From Granulicella sp. (GTDB lineage: Bacteria; Acidobacteriota; Terriglobia; Terriglobales; Acidobacteriaceae), in assembly GCA_025408425.1 (NCBI GenBank), contig JANXYX010000030.1, positions 38,942-102,941 of the forward strand: a stretch of DNA of 64,000 bases, read 5' to 3'. A program made the translations under genes and the position numbers. This document shows positions 1-9,567 of this stretch, one piece after another. The notes below the pieces were generated by a model. It searched no databases and was not told the origin of the DNA. It was given only the letters and a program-made list of their open reading frames with translations. Position 1 is the first letter of the stretch. Each line of letters starts with the position of its first letter.

Positions 1-708
1 GTTGAACACGGTGTCCTTCGACGGAACCGTGCGCCAAAGCGAGATCAAAGCGCCAAAGTAAGCGCCGAAGCCACCACTGGCCGAAATCATAGGTAGAATC
101 CAGGCGGTCAGCGTCAAACCAAGTGCTGAAACCCCCTCGATTTTTTTGTATGCCGGGGCATTGCGCAGCGAAAACAGGTACAACGGCCCTAGAAATAGAA
201 GAGAGGACGGTCGTATACCGGCAGAGATTCCCAGAATCACCCCCACCGGCGCAATCAGCGCTAGGTTGCCGCACTCCAGGCACCAGCACAGATAGCCCAA
301 AAGCGCCGAGAAGAAAGCTTCCACGCTATATGTCAACGCCACGGTGCCATGGAACCAGCCCAGGGGCGAAAACAGAAATAGCATACTGGCGAACCACGCT
401 TCCCGTGGGCCATACCAGTCCAAAGCCATCTTGTAGATCACCACAATCGACCCGCAACTGGCGGCAATGCTTAATGCAACGAGCGCCAGGTTCGCATCGT
501 GGAAGATGAAATTCAAACAGCGACCCAAACATACGTAGAGGAAGTACCCAGGCGGATGAGGCTGATGGACGCGCGGATCAAAGCGTTCCAGCGCCAACGC
601 GAAGTTCACCGAATCCAGGTCGTAAAGGTAATGACTTCGGAATAAGTAGCGACTGATGGCAACCGCGCATGCAAGTATCGAAGCATCCAGTTTTTGCCGG
701 GTATTCAT
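1..708 (-). CDS. GT-C-like multi-pass membrane glycosyltransferase, N-terminal part (runs off left edge)
   Basis: I translated the reverse strand by hand and found 236 uninterrupted codons with no stop before the window edge, so the 3' end is missing. The product is hydrophobic with several membrane segments. It has the early acidic motif YDLDSVNFALAL, then HQPHPPGYFLYV, typical of lipid-linked-sugar GT-C enzymes (ArnT/PMT/GT39-like), where an early luminal Asp is catalytic. The likely role is sugar transfer at the cytoplasmic membrane; the substrate cannot be read. The start is uncertain: ATG at 708 is given, ATG at 720 is in frame, and neither has a clear ribosome site. It diverges from the sigma54 regulator gene. 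Confidence 0.6.
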   Translation of the reverse strand, partial: MNTRQKLDASILACAVAISRYLFRSHYLYDLDSVNFALALERFDPRVHQPHPPGYFLYVCLGRCLNFIFHDANLALVALSIAASCGSIVVIYKMALDWYGPREAWFASMLFLFSPLGWFHGTVALTYSVEAFFSALLGYLCWCLECGNLALIAPVGVILGISAGIRPSSLLFLGPLYLFSLRNAPAYKKIEGVSALGLTLTAWILPMISASGGFGAYFGALISLWRTVPSKDTVFN

Positions 709-1216
709 AACTTTGAGCATAAACTGACATGCCACTTGTAGTTGCTTGGCTGCTTCGAATGCATAAGACCATGAATTACCAGATCTGCTCAATGTTGATA
801 CTTGAATTGGAGTTGCTCGGCCTCACGACTTCTACCTGCATTGGAGACTTAGTCCGAATAGCTTCTCCACGGATACTTCCAAACTACAGGGCCCGTTTGT
901 CGTCCACCGCACATACGCAACTAAAGAATTCAGGTACGGTTACCAAATAACGTACCGGGATTGCATCTGCACCAAATTGAGAAACATGTTCTACGAATTG
1001 GCTCGACATATGCGGATAAATGCGGCCATAATACGACATTGAACCGATCATTTTGCGAAGAAAGAAGTTCGCTCACTTCCTCCGCACGGGCTGCGCAACA
1101 GGAGAATGTCTCTGCGTTAGCAATCACCATTCCCTATTAGGAAAGTTGTGCTTCCCCCAAAGGGGGATTGTTCCAACTTCCAGGAATAGGGATGATGACA
1201 GTCAGGAGAGTAATAC
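709..1216. other. Divergent intergenic region, no gene seen
   Basis: About 500 bases separate the leftward membrane gene from the rightward regulator. I see no convincing coding region on either strand. At 1154-1166 there is a short palindrome, five C, AAA, five G. AGGAGAG just before 1217 is the ribosome site of the regulator. No -24/-12 sigma54 promoter was convincing. Confidence 0.5.
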
Positions 1217-2629
1217 ATGATCAGGATCGGGCTATATCCAGAAGACCGTACACTGCAATCTCTTCTATCCTCTGCCCTGGGTAATGAGTTCGAAGTCCTC
1301 CTTGCGTCAACGGACGACCAAGTCACCCATATGATCTCTGCAGGGGGCTGCGATGTGATGCTCCTCGATCTCGACTCCAGTCAGAACTCGTTGGAGCAGC
1401 GCATGGAGTGCATACGGAATATCATCGCGTCTCGTGTTCCCTCCGTGGTCATGGCCAGTGACGCAATGCGTTCCACAGCAGCCGAGCTCGTTCGACAGGG
1501 AGCCTACGGCTACTGCCGCAGACCACCATCGATTCGAGATCTTAAAACGATGCTGCTCCGGGCATACGAAAACTCCAGCCTGAGACGGGAACTCCAGAAG
1601 GTACAGCAGCGACTCGAGGCGACGAACTCTTGTGACCTCATGATCGGATCAAGCCCGCAGATGCAGCAGGTCTATGACTTGGTGCACCGCGTTGCCAATA
1701 TCAACGCCTCCGTACTCGTGACCGGAGAAAGTGGCACAGGGAAAGAACTCATTGCCTCGGCAATTCACAATCTAGGCGATCGGTCGGGCCGCCCCTTCGT
1801 GGCTGTTTGCTGCGGAGCCATCCCTGAAACCCTCATAGAGACGGAGTTGTTCGGCCACGAAAAGGGAGCTTTCACAGGCACAGTTGGCCCGCGGGTAGGC
1901 TATCTGGAACAAGCAGGCGAGGGTACGCTGTTCCTCGATGAGATCGGTGAACTTAGCCTGTCCACACAGGTCAAGCTCCTGCGCGTTCTCCAACAGCGCG
2001 AGTTCAGCAGACTAGGCAGTAATCGTCTCATCCCGTTGCGGGCGCGCTTGGTCTTTGCCACCCACCAGAATCTGGGGGATATGGTATCCCAAGGCACATT
2101 TCGGCAGGATCTTTATTACCGCATCAATGTCATGCGAATTGATGCCCCGCCGCTCCAGGAGCATCCGGAAGACATTCCTCAAATCGCAGCCCATTTTCTA
2201 CAGCGTTACTCAGTCATGTACCAAAAGCCAATGACGTCGATTGAGCCCGGCACGATGGCAGTGCTTCAGGCCTACTGCTGGCCGGGCAACGTACGCGAAT
2301 TGGAAAACGTGATTCAGCGAGCCATCATCGTGGCTCGCGGCGATAGCTTGCGGATCGAGGATCTGCCCGGCAACATTCAGGAACAAAATGTTGTCAACAT
2401 CGACGACTTTCATCCTGCAGGCTCGTTTGAGCGGCAACTTCGAGACTATAAAGTAAAACTAGCCATGACTGCTGTGCGAGAGAGCAACGGTAATAAGACC
2501 TTAGCTGCCCGCAACCTGCACATATCCCGGGCATACCTGCATCGGCTGATCCGGATAGCCGAACCAGATATGCTTACCGAGTCGGACCTTATCGCAGAAA
2601 GAGATGGGCCGGTAGTGGACATCGCGTGA
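1217..2629 (+). CDS. Sigma54-dependent response regulator (NtrC family)
   Basis: 470 aa with the usual three parts. The receiver (residues 1-120) has an acidic pair near the N terminus and the likely phospho-acceptor D51 in LLDLD. The AAA+ domain (about 140-375) has Walker A GESGTGKE at 170-177, the sigma54-contact loop GAFTGT at 217-222, Walker B LFLDE with D241/E242 and an arginine-rich sensor region. A Fis-type helix-turn-helix (NKTLAARNLHISRAYLHRL) lies near 425-445, followed by an acidic tail. It should activate RNA polymerase-sigma54 promoters on phosphorylation. One oddity: the invariant receiver lysine of the KP motif is Arg (GAYGYCRRP). AGGAGAG sets the start. The stop overlaps the next gene by 4 bases, so the two are probably coupled. 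No sensor kinase is in the window. Confidence 0.93.
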   Translation: MIRIGLYPEDRTLQSLLSSALGNEFEVLLASTDDQVTHMISAGGCDVMLLDLDSSQNSLEQRMECIRNIIASRVPSVVMASDAMRSTAAELVRQGAYGYCRRPPSIRDLKTMLLRAYENSSLRRELQKVQQRLEATNSCDLMIGSSPQMQQVYDLVHRVANINASVLVTGESGTGKELIASAIHNLGDRSGRPFVAVCCGAIPETLIETELFGHEKGAFTGTVGPRVGYLEQAGEGTLFLDEIGELSLSTQVKLLRVLQQREFSRLGSNRLIPLRARLVFATHQNLGDMVSQGTFRQDLYYRINVMRIDAPPLQEHPEDIPQIAAHFLQRYSVMYQKPMTSIEPGTMAVLQAYCWPGNVRELENVIQRAIIVARGDSLRIEDLPGNIQEQNVVNIDDFHPAGSFERQLRDYKVKLAMTAVRESNGNKTLAARNLHISRAYLHRLIRIAEPDMLTESDLIAERDGPVVDIA

Positions 2630-4137
2630 CTTCTGCAACAGTAGTCACCAATCGAACGGCAACTCCAGGAAACTTCGGTCTCTTCAAAAGGTTTTTCTCC
2701 TTTCCAGTGATGCTGGCCGGTCTTCTGGGTGTTCTTGCTGTCCTGACGGTACGGTCGCGCTTTGATGATCCAGATATGTGGTGGCATCTCAAGATGGGTG
2801 AGATCATCTGGACGACCCACACCATCCCAACCACAGATATCTTCTCCTACACGACCAATCACCACGCCTATGTCGCCCACGAATGGCTTGCACAGCTACT
2901 TATCTACGGTGCCTATAGGTTTGGTGGCTATTCTGGCCTGATGATCTGGTTGTGCTTCTTTACCGCTGCCATTCTCATAGCTGGCTACTTCCTTTGCTCC
3001 ATCTATTCAGAGAATGCAAAAATAGCGTTTCTAGGAGCACTTACAATTTGGCTGTTTGCGACCATTGGCCTTGCTATCAGGCCGCAAATGATTGGTTATC
3101 TCCTCCTGGTCGTTGAGTTACTGCTAATACATCTCGGACGAACTCGCAATCCACGCTGGTTCCTTTGGCTCCCGCTGCTATTCGCTATCTGGGTTAATTG
3201 CCATGGATCTTTCTTCCTCGGACTGATCGTTTTAGTAGCACTTCTTTTCGCTTCCTTATTCAATTTCCGGCATGGCTCACTCGTTGCTCCACGCTGGGAT
3301 CCATACTGCCGCAAAATGCTTATGTTGGCGCTGGTCTTGTCAGTTGCGGCGTTGTTCCTGAATCCTATTGGTGCGAAGCAGATCCTGTATCCATTGGACA
3401 CATTGCTCCATCAGCCTATCGGCCTCAGCCAGGTAGACGAGTGGCAGCCACTCCAGTTAGGAGACGCACGCGGACTTGCTTTGCTCGGAGTTCTTGGGTG
3501 CATGTTGCTCTTGGTAATAGTCCGTCAGTCAGAGCTGCTTTGGCATGAGTTGCTGCTTTTGGCCTTGGCCACATGGTTAGCCGCCGGTCATCGGCGTATG
3601 CTCTTCGCTTTTGGCATCCTTGCTGCCCCTGTTCTTTCGCGCCTGCTATCAACTTCTTGGGAAGGATACGATCAGGAGCAGGATCGCGCCTTACCAAATG
3701 TAGTCTTCATCGCGGCATCCGTGATGACGATCCTCTGGGCCTTCCCAGATCAACAAATGCTCGCAAAACAGGTCGAGGAGCGGAGCCCAGTCAAAGCGGT
3801 AGAATTTATCAGGAGCCACCATCTTTACGGACGGATCCTGAATGAATATGTCTACGGCGGCTATCTGATTTGGGCAGCTGCAGAACACCCAGTCTTTGTT
3901 GACGGTCGCGCCGACGTTTTCGAGCAAACAGGTGTTCTCGGAGAGTTTGGGGACTGGGCAACACTCCAAAGTGATCCGAATAAACTTCTCGACAAATACG
4001 GAATCGACTTCTGTCTGTTGACCAGAAAATCTCCCATGACATTTGTCCTGCCGCTATTGCATAACTGGACCGCAATCTACTCAGACGACAACTCTGTAAT
4101 ATTTATTCGAGGTCCTGTCAGCAGTCCACTCAAATAA
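2626..4137 (+). CDS. Multi-pass inner-membrane protein of unknown function
   Basis: 503 aa starting at GTG within the GTGA overlap with the regulator stop, so translation is probably coupled. I count about ten hydrophobic helices. After the first is a short conserved-looking segment, DDPDMWWHLKMGE, then IPTTDIFSYT and HEWLAQL. The soluble C-terminal part has YGGYLIW, VFVDGRADVF and DKYGIDFCLL. This pattern (an early Asp/Trp/His segment and a late DGRAD motif) occurs in uncharacterised membrane proteins that resemble GT-C enzymes or O-antigen-type proteins. I cannot name a substrate. The overlap with an NtrC regulator and the divergent GT-C-like gene suggest a cell-surface polysaccharide role, which is inference. 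Confidence 0.8.
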   Translation: MTSATVVTNRTATPGNFGLFKRFFSFPVMLAGLLGVLAVLTVRSRFDDPDMWWHLKMGEIIWTTHTIPTTDIFSYTTNHHAYVAHEWLAQLLIYGAYRFGGYSGLMIWLCFFTAAILIAGYFLCSIYSENAKIAFLGALTIWLFATIGLAIRPQMIGYLLLVVELLLIHLGRTRNPRWFLWLPLLFAIWVNCHGSFFLGLIVLVALLFASLFNFRHGSLVAPRWDPYCRKMLMLALVLSVAALFLNPIGAKQILYPLDTLLHQPIGLSQVDEWQPLQLGDARGLALLGVLGCMLLLVIVRQSELLWHELLLLALATWLAAGHRRMLFAFGILAAPVLSRLLSTSWEGYDQEQDRALPNVVFIAASVMTILWAFPDQQMLAKQVEERSPVKAVEFIRSHHLYGRILNEYVYGGYLIWAAAEHPVFVDGRADVFEQTGVLGEFGDWATLQSDPNKLLDKYGIDFCLLTRKSPMTFVLPLLHNWTAIYSDDNSVIFIRGPVSSPLK

Positions 4138-4373
4138 CCGAGCGATCACCATCACCTTTACGACATCAGCTGCATCGGCTTAGGCGTCCACACGCGCCCC
4201 AAAGCCCCCAGTAACACTCCGGCAACCCATCGCGATCATAAATTTCCTTCGCATCATCGACTCTCAATCAGTGGCATCTCAACCGAATCAAGCCAACTCG
4301 TACCGTTATCCGGAATTAGCATCAAGAACTCCAGTTTGAAAAGTTCCTCCTTCTGTCTTGGATCAACTAACTC

Positions 4374-6815
4374 ATGCCCCTTCGCACCCATATTTCCTAT
4401 CTCGCGCTTCTGCTCTCTCCCGCACTTCTCTACTCACAAAGTGCCTTCCCCGACGGCAACCTCGATCCCACCCGCAACCTCACCGCCACCGCTGCCCAAC
4501 ACCACTCCCCCCTGCCCGAGCACTACATCTGGACCGCTGGCGATGCTACCGTCCGCCGCCCGGATCACAGCAGCTTTCCGTGGTCCAGGCAGCAACTCCG
4601 TATCGATCCGCACTTCTTCCGCAGCACGTTCTCGATCAACACTGTGCCGTCCGCGGCCACCCTCTACGTCGCCGGCCCACGTTCCGCGGAGATCTACATC
4701 AACGGAAAACGAGCCGCATCCTTTAATAGTGACATCGACGCTCCTATCGGCTTCCACGTCTTCCATGCGGACGTAGCCAGGCTGCTGCATCCCGGCAGCA
4801 ACACCCTCGCGATCAAAGCCATCCGCGGCCGTGGCATCGTCGCAGCCGCCGGGTCTGACGCCACCCAGCAACTCACCTACGGCGAAGTCCTCGCCGCAAA
4901 AATACTTCCCGGTCCCTTGGGCACAGAAGCCACACCGCTCACTTACTCCAGCCCCACCTGGAAGAGCAGCAACATCTCCACAGACAACTGGAACGCACCT
5001 GGCTTCGACGACTCCACCTGGAAGCCCGCTGATTCACTCGGCCCCATCGAATCCAATGTCGACTTCTTCCAGTGGAACGCCGATGCCGGAATGTATCAGT
5101 GGCCCGGCTACATGGGAATGTCACCTTGGCTCCGCACCTATAGCCTCCTCCCCGCCGCCGTCACCCATCTCTTCCCCGGCAACGCAGAGTTCGCTCACTC
5201 CGACAGCCTCACCACCACTCAACCCTCTCACTTCACCATCTCCAATCTCGGCACACCCACTGATAGCGAAGCTCCCGGCCTCCTCTTGGACTTCGGCCGA
5301 GAAGTCGCAGGACGCATCCTCATCGAATCCGCTTCACCTTGCCAGGCCACCGTCTCCGTAGCTTACGGAGAGTCCGAGATCGAAGCCATGAGCACCGGCA
5401 TCAGCACCGGGCAGCAGGGCGGCAACTATCTCGGAACCAACCTGCTCGACGTTCCACAAAACGGAATCGCACGCGGCCCCAAGTCGGCCTTCCGCTATGT
5501 GCGCCTGCGTTTCCTCCGCGGCTGCTCGACACTCGCCTTCAAGTCCATTCGCCTCGAAGGCATCTTCTATCCAGTTGAATACAAGGGCTCCTTCACATCG
5601 TCCGATCCCCTGCTCAATCAAATCTGGGAGACCGGCGCATACACTGCCCACCTCTGCATGCAGGACGGCATCTGGGACGCCCCAAAACGAGATCGTGGCC
5701 GCTGGGTCGGCGACCTCGACGTCGAAGGTCCTGTCATCTCCAATGTCTTCGCCGACACCACCCTCGTCGCCGACACCCTCCGCCGGCTAGTCCCCACCGA
5801 CTCCGGCGCCGTCAACGGAATCCCCAGCTACTCCGCCCTCTGGATCACTTCGCTCGCCAGCTTCTACAACCGCACCGGCGACAAGCAATTCCTCTCCTCC
5901 CAACACGACGCACTCCTCCGCATCCTTGCCACCATCGACGCCGACATCAACCCCGAAGGTCTCTTCACCAATGACAGGCATGATTGGCTCTTCGTCGACT
6001 GGGCGCCCAACCTCTACGCCTTCACCCCCGAGGCCCGTCTCGGCACTCAACTCCAATACCTGCGCGCCTACAAAGCCGCAGCGACACTCCTCACCACCCT
6101 CGGAGACTCCACAAACGCCAGCAAATACCTATCGCAATCCAGCCGAGTCCTGACCGCAACCCGCACCAGACTCCGCGACTCGAATCAAGCCACCTACGGC
6201 AACACCTGGCAACTCAATGCCCTCGCCCAAATAGCCGCAGAGCCCGACGCAGACGCATCCGCCATCATCTGGGATAAAGTCCTCTCTCACGTCAAACAGG
6301 ACTCACCCACAGACCAGACCATCAGCCCCTACTTCAACGCCTACGTGCTCGAAGCCATGTCCCAGACGAATCACCGCCGCGAAGCCCTCAACTGGATCCG
6401 CAACTATTGGGGCGGAATGCTGGCCGAGGGAGCAACCACCTTCTGGGAGAGCTACGACCTCCGCTGGCCAAAGACAAATCCGCACCTCTCCCTGCAGGCC
6501 GACGGCACCAGCGGCTACTTCGTATCGATGGCCCACGGCTGGTCTGCCGGCCCCACATCATGGCTCATGGAAAACGTCCTCGGCATCACACCGCTCGAAC
6601 CCGGTTACAGCAAAGTCAGTATCCACCCAGACCTGCTCGGCCTCGACTGGGCCAAAGGAACCGTGCCCACACCCCACGGCCCAATCACGATCTCCATCGA
6701 CAAGCAGAAAGGCATCGACCTCAACCTCCCCCCCGGCATCCAGGCTGTCGTTCGATATAACAACCACGACACAACTATCAACGAAGCAGGCCACCACACG
6801 CTGCCCGCAAACTAG
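4374..6815 (+). CDS. Exported alpha-L-rhamnosidase, GH78 family
   Basis: 813 aa. The N terminus (MPLRTHISYLALLLSPALLYSQS) is a Sec signal peptide, so the enzyme is exported. Beta-sandwich modules (about 60-400) carry the carbohydrate-binding-like VFHADVARLL and LLLDFGREVAGRILI stretches typical of this family. The (alpha/alpha)6 barrel follows, with DGIWDAPKRDRGRWVGD at 431-447, the GH78 signature supplying acidic catalytic residues. Near the C terminus WLMENVLGI and DLNLPPGIQ fit the usual final sandwich. Predicted action is hydrolysis of terminal alpha-L-rhamnose from pectin or plant rhamnosides. Together with RhaT and a second GH78 it points to rhamnoside use. The strong codon bias to C-ending codons is shared with the neighbours up to 25 kb. 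Confidence 0.9.
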   Translation: MPLRTHISYLALLLSPALLYSQSAFPDGNLDPTRNLTATAAQHHSPLPEHYIWTAGDATVRRPDHSSFPWSRQQLRIDPHFFRSTFSINTVPSAATLYVAGPRSAEIYINGKRAASFNSDIDAPIGFHVFHADVARLLHPGSNTLAIKAIRGRGIVAAAGSDATQQLTYGEVLAAKILPGPLGTEATPLTYSSPTWKSSNISTDNWNAPGFDDSTWKPADSLGPIESNVDFFQWNADAGMYQWPGYMGMSPWLRTYSLLPAAVTHLFPGNAEFAHSDSLTTTQPSHFTISNLGTPTDSEAPGLLLDFGREVAGRILIESASPCQATVSVAYGESEIEAMSTGISTGQQGGNYLGTNLLDVPQNGIARGPKSAFRYVRLRFLRGCSTLAFKSIRLEGIFYPVEYKGSFTSSDPLLNQIWETGAYTAHLCMQDGIWDAPKRDRGRWVGDLDVEGPVISNVFADTTLVADTLRRLVPTDSGAVNGIPSYSALWITSLASFYNRTGDKQFLSSQHDALLRILATIDADINPEGLFTNDRHDWLFVDWAPNLYAFTPEARLGTQLQYLRAYKAAATLLTTLGDSTNASKYLSQSSRVLTATRTRLRDSNQATYGNTWQLNALAQIAAEPDADASAIIWDKVLSHVKQDSPTDQTISPYFNAYVLEAMSQTNHRREALNWIRNYWGGMLAEGATTFWESYDLRWPKTNPHLSLQADGTSGYFVSMAHGWSAGPTSWLMENVLGITPLEPGYSKVSIHPDLLGLDWAKGTVPTPHGPITISIDKQKGIDLNLPPGIQAVVRYNNHDTTINEAGHHTLPAN

Positions 6816-6846
6816 CACCCATCCTTACTCGGGCTGCCACCTTACC

Positions 6847-7290
6847 TCAGCTCTTCCGATTCACCAGCAGCAGGTGCTCACAAACCAGCACCGTCTCCCC
6901 GCGCTGATTTACCACCTCCAGCGCCTCTACCACCACACCATGCGCTGGGCGCTTCGCATCGTCACGCTTCTCCTTGATAGAGACCCGCACCCGAATCGTG
7001 TCCCCAATAAATACCGGACGAACAAAGCGTAGCCGATCATAGCCATAGCTCATCGCCTGTGAATTGATCGCTCCTGCCGTCAGTCCCACCCCGACGCTGA
7101 AGATCAGGGTCCCATGAGCCATCCGCTGACCAAACGGCTGCGTCTTGCACCACTCCGCATCCATGTGATGAGGATAGAAGTCCCCTGTCTGACCTGCATG
7201 CAGCACAATGTCTGCCTCTGTGATCGTGCGCCCGCTCGTCTCTCGCGCCGCACCCACCTCAAACTCTTCAAAAAACAAATCGCCAGTCAT
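6847..7290 (-). CDS. MaoC-like hot-dog (R)-specific dehydratase
   Basis: 147 aa, the full length of a single hot-dog domain. The central [15 protein letters not shown] segment carries the Asp and His of the MaoC/(R)-hydratase active site, and [14 protein letters not shown] matches the downstream family motif. Members hydrate or dehydrate enoyl-CoA-type thioesters. The physiological substrate cannot be told. It is convergent with the GH78 gene (31 bases apart) and stands alone on its strand, so the context gives no pathway. Confidence 0.85.
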   Translation of the reverse strand: MTGDLFFEEFEVGAARETSGRTITEADIVLHAGQTGDFYPHHMDAEWCKTQPFGQRMAHGTLIFSVGVGLTAGAINSQAMSYGYDRLRFVRPVFIGDTIRVRVSIKEKRDDAKRPAHGVVVEALEVVNQRGETVLVCEHLLLVNRKS

Positions 7291-7390
7291 CGCACTCGCT
7301 CACTATTCCGCCAAACTCGCATTGCAACCTAACTTCGAAAACACTCAAAGTTATCATGCATCATCGGTTGGAAGAATAGTGTGTTTAGCC

Positions 7391-8110
7391 TTAGGCCGTG
7401 AGTCGCTGGAGCCCGCCTGGCGCGACGATGCAGATCGAAGATCCCCGCACCTCAATCAAATGGTTTTTCTGGAAAGCGCTGAGCACCCGCGTAACTGTTT
7501 CGCGCGTCATGCCAGCAAGATTGCCCATTTCTTCATGAGTCAGAGCCATCCTGAAGCAAACACCCTGTTTGCCGTTCGATCCTACACGCTCCCCCCAATC
7601 AAGCAGAACCGCAGCAAGCTTGCTTGAGGCAGTAGCCGAGATACCTAAGAATCGCGCTGAAAAAAAAGCCGCCTTGTACTGTTGGGAGAGCGCCTGAGCC
7701 ACAAGCATGCTCACTTCGCGGTACTTGCGCATAAACGCGAGAAAATCCTCCGTCCCAATCGTCTTCACATGGGTGGGAATCAATGTCTCCGCAGTCATTT
7801 CGTTCACGCTGCCCGAAACCGCGGCGCCCAGGCCCAGTACTTCACCGGCCATTGCAATCTTCAGGATTAAAACCTTTCCCTCCTTCGAGTCGCAGGACAA
7901 CTTCACCTGACCTGTTCTAACCACAAACACATAGTGGCTTGGATCATTCTCATGCAGGATGATGGCACCCTTCGGAAGAGTCAATTCCATTCCAATAGCA
8001 TTGTATTCGCTCATTGCATCGGGTGCAAGGCTCCAGAACAACGAAGATGGTGAGTGGACCTGCCCACTTTCGCCATTCGAGAAACAACGCGACACAGTAG
8101 GTAATGACAT
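7391..8110 (-). CDS. Crp/Fnr-family transcriptional regulator
   Basis: 239 aa from ATG at 8110; a TTG at 8119 is also in frame but is a worse start. Residues about 30-150 form a cyclic-nucleotide-binding-like beta roll (LPKGAIILHENDPSHYVFVVRTGQVKL is its core, read in pieces). Residues about 160-235 are a winged helix with the recognition segment THEEMGNLAGMTRETVTRVL, diagnostic for Crp/Fnr. No cysteine cluster of the FNR iron-sulphur kind is visible, so I expect a ligand- or heme-type sensor rather than an oxygen-sensing cluster. It probably controls distant genes: the intergenic region toward rhaT is only 200 bases and I found no TGTGA-type site there. Confidence 0.88.
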   Translation of the reverse strand: MSLPTVSRCFSNGESGQVHSPSSLFWSLAPDAMSEYNAIGMELTLPKGAIILHENDPSHYVFVVRTGQVKLSCDSKEGKVLILKIAMAGEVLGLGAAVSGSVNEMTAETLIPTHVKTIGTEDFLAFMRKYREVSMLVAQALSQQYKAAFFSARFLGISATASSKLAAVLLDWGERVGSNGKQGVCFRMALTHEEMGNLAGMTRETVTRVLSAFQKNHLIEVRGSSICIVAPGGLQRLTA

Positions 8111-8310
8111 GATTGCCAACTTTCTCAGGGGCTGGAATTGGTTACATCAACATAGTCATTCTTATTTTCAATAGCGTCTGTCGGCCCAAATACAAATGGA
8201 TGACTTATTTTTTTGGCATGCATAAGAAGTGGTGCAACGCTCTGAAACGCGCAGCCACGCCAGCATCACTTCGACCCTGGCCACAGAAAATTACTTTCAG
8301 CTAACGCAGC

Positions 8311-9399
8311 CTATCCATGCGCTTTCAAGTAATTCCCATACCCCACAATCACTGTGGACAGCACCAGCAACAAGAATCCCGATGCCCCCAGCCACCGCGT
8401 TCCGCGTCCCGTTCCCTTCCACTCATGCAGCACCACACCCCACAACGTCGCAAACAGAATCGTTCCCGCCATGTGCAGCGTCCAGCTTGAAAAGTCATAC
8501 CGACCCATCTTCGTCTGGCCCATCGAGTAAAAGAAAAACTGCAGATACCAAAGCAGCCCCGCCGCCGCCGATGCAGCGACGTTCAATACCATCACCCGCC
8601 CCGCAATCTGCGGCCCATCAGCCACCCGCCCCACAAACTGTCCCGCCGACCGGTTCTTTACCAACAGCCACCCGCACCAAAGAAAGTTCGTCGTAAATCC
8701 ACCCCACAGCACCACCACCAGCGCCGGCAAGTGCTGCCACAGATCACTCTTCCCATGCATTGACAGTTGAATCTTTGCCAACTCATCTACCGGCTTCGCG
8801 GCAGCCAAGCCATACGCGAAGCACGCGCTCATCACCCCAGCGAACGTCGCCACCAGCAGCCCCTTCTTATAAGAGAACTCCTTCACCTCACCATTCTTTA
8901 TGCGTCCTGCATCAAGCTCCGCCTCCTTGCGCCAGCCCGCCATCCCGCTCACAACAATCGCAGCCAGACAAGTCGCTACTCCCAGCAGAATCACCTGCCC
9001 CGAACGCTCCCGCGCCACCGTGCCTAGCTGACCCGCAAACAGTGGCGGCATCAACGTGCCAAACGCCGTGCTGAACCCCAACGCGATCGTGTACCCCAGC
9101 GCGACGCCCAGGTATCGTACCCCCAACCCAAAGGTCAGCCCGCCGATCCCCCACATCGCTCCCCAGAACCACGCATAGAACAAGCTCTGTCCCGGAGCCC
9201 CATGCAGCGTCCCAGCCCACCCCGGCACCAGCAACGCCGCAAAAAACACCGGCGCAACAATCCAGCTGAAAACTCCCTGCAACAGCCAGTAAATCTCCCA
9301 GGACCACTGTCGGATCGCTCGAAACGGTAGATAGCAACTCGCGGCCGATAACCCGCCTGTCCAGTGATACAGCACTCCAACAAACGGATTCGGGTTCAA
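8311..9399 (-). CDS. rhaT: L-rhamnose/proton symporter RhaT
   Basis: 362 aa with about ten hydrophobic helices. The order of segments (GLSAASCYLPFRAIRQWSWEI, read in parts, then GAMWGIGGLTFGLGVRYLG and ALGFSTAFGTLMPP) matches the RhaT family of the drug/metabolite transporter superfamily, which carries L-rhamnose inward with a proton. The start is a TTG at 9399, chosen because AGGAGA sits five bases ahead; the overlapping ATG is out of frame. It is transcribed away from the hybrid regulator gene, and the regulator site at 9546 lies about 150 bases upstream, so shared control is plausible. It links the GH78 rhamnosidases to rhamnose uptake. Confidence 0.92.
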   Translation of the reverse strand: MNPNPFVGVLYHWTGGLSAASCYLPFRAIRQWSWEIYWLLQGVFSWIVAPVFFAALLVPGWAGTLHGAPGQSLFYAWFWGAMWGIGGLTFGLGVRYLGVALGYTIALGFSTAFGTLMPPLFAGQLGTVARERSGQVILLGVATCLAAIVVSGMAGWRKEAELDAGRIKNGEVKEFSYKKGLLVATFAGVMSACFAYGLAAAKPVDELAKIQLSMHGKSDLWQHLPALVVVLWGGFTTNFLWCGWLLVKNRSAGQFVGRVADGPQIAGRVMVLNVAASAAAGLLWYLQFFFYSMGQTKMGRYDFSSWTLHMAGTILFATLWGVVLHEWKGTGRGTRWLGASGFLLLVLSTVIVGYGNYLKAHG

Positions 9400-9545
9400 G
9401 CATTCTCCTGTACGGGGCCAGTAACGCCAACACTCTAAGTCGGCACCATTCCACCCGAATCAACAACTCTACGCAAGTCCAATCCTCTCTTTACCTCAGC
9501 CTCCTCTACAGAACACCTCTCCGTTCCGCAAATTGCATCTTGTCA

Positions 9546-9562
9546 ATTCCAATAAGCGGAAT
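9546..9562. promoter_or_regulatory. Putative operator ATTCC-N7-GGAAT before the hybrid regulator
   Basis: ATTCC, seven bases, GGAAT, ending five bases before the ATG at 9568. The same 17-base arrangement, with only three centre bases changed, recurs at 10810-10826. The position favours autoregulation of the regulator gene and perhaps control of the divergent rhaT. Confidence 0.55.
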
Positions 9563-9567
9563 ATACG

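Noticed and set aside
1154..1166. Palindrome of five C, AAA, five G before the sigma54 regulator
   Set aside because: Too short and too simple to call an operator or terminator; there is no T run and no second copy seen.
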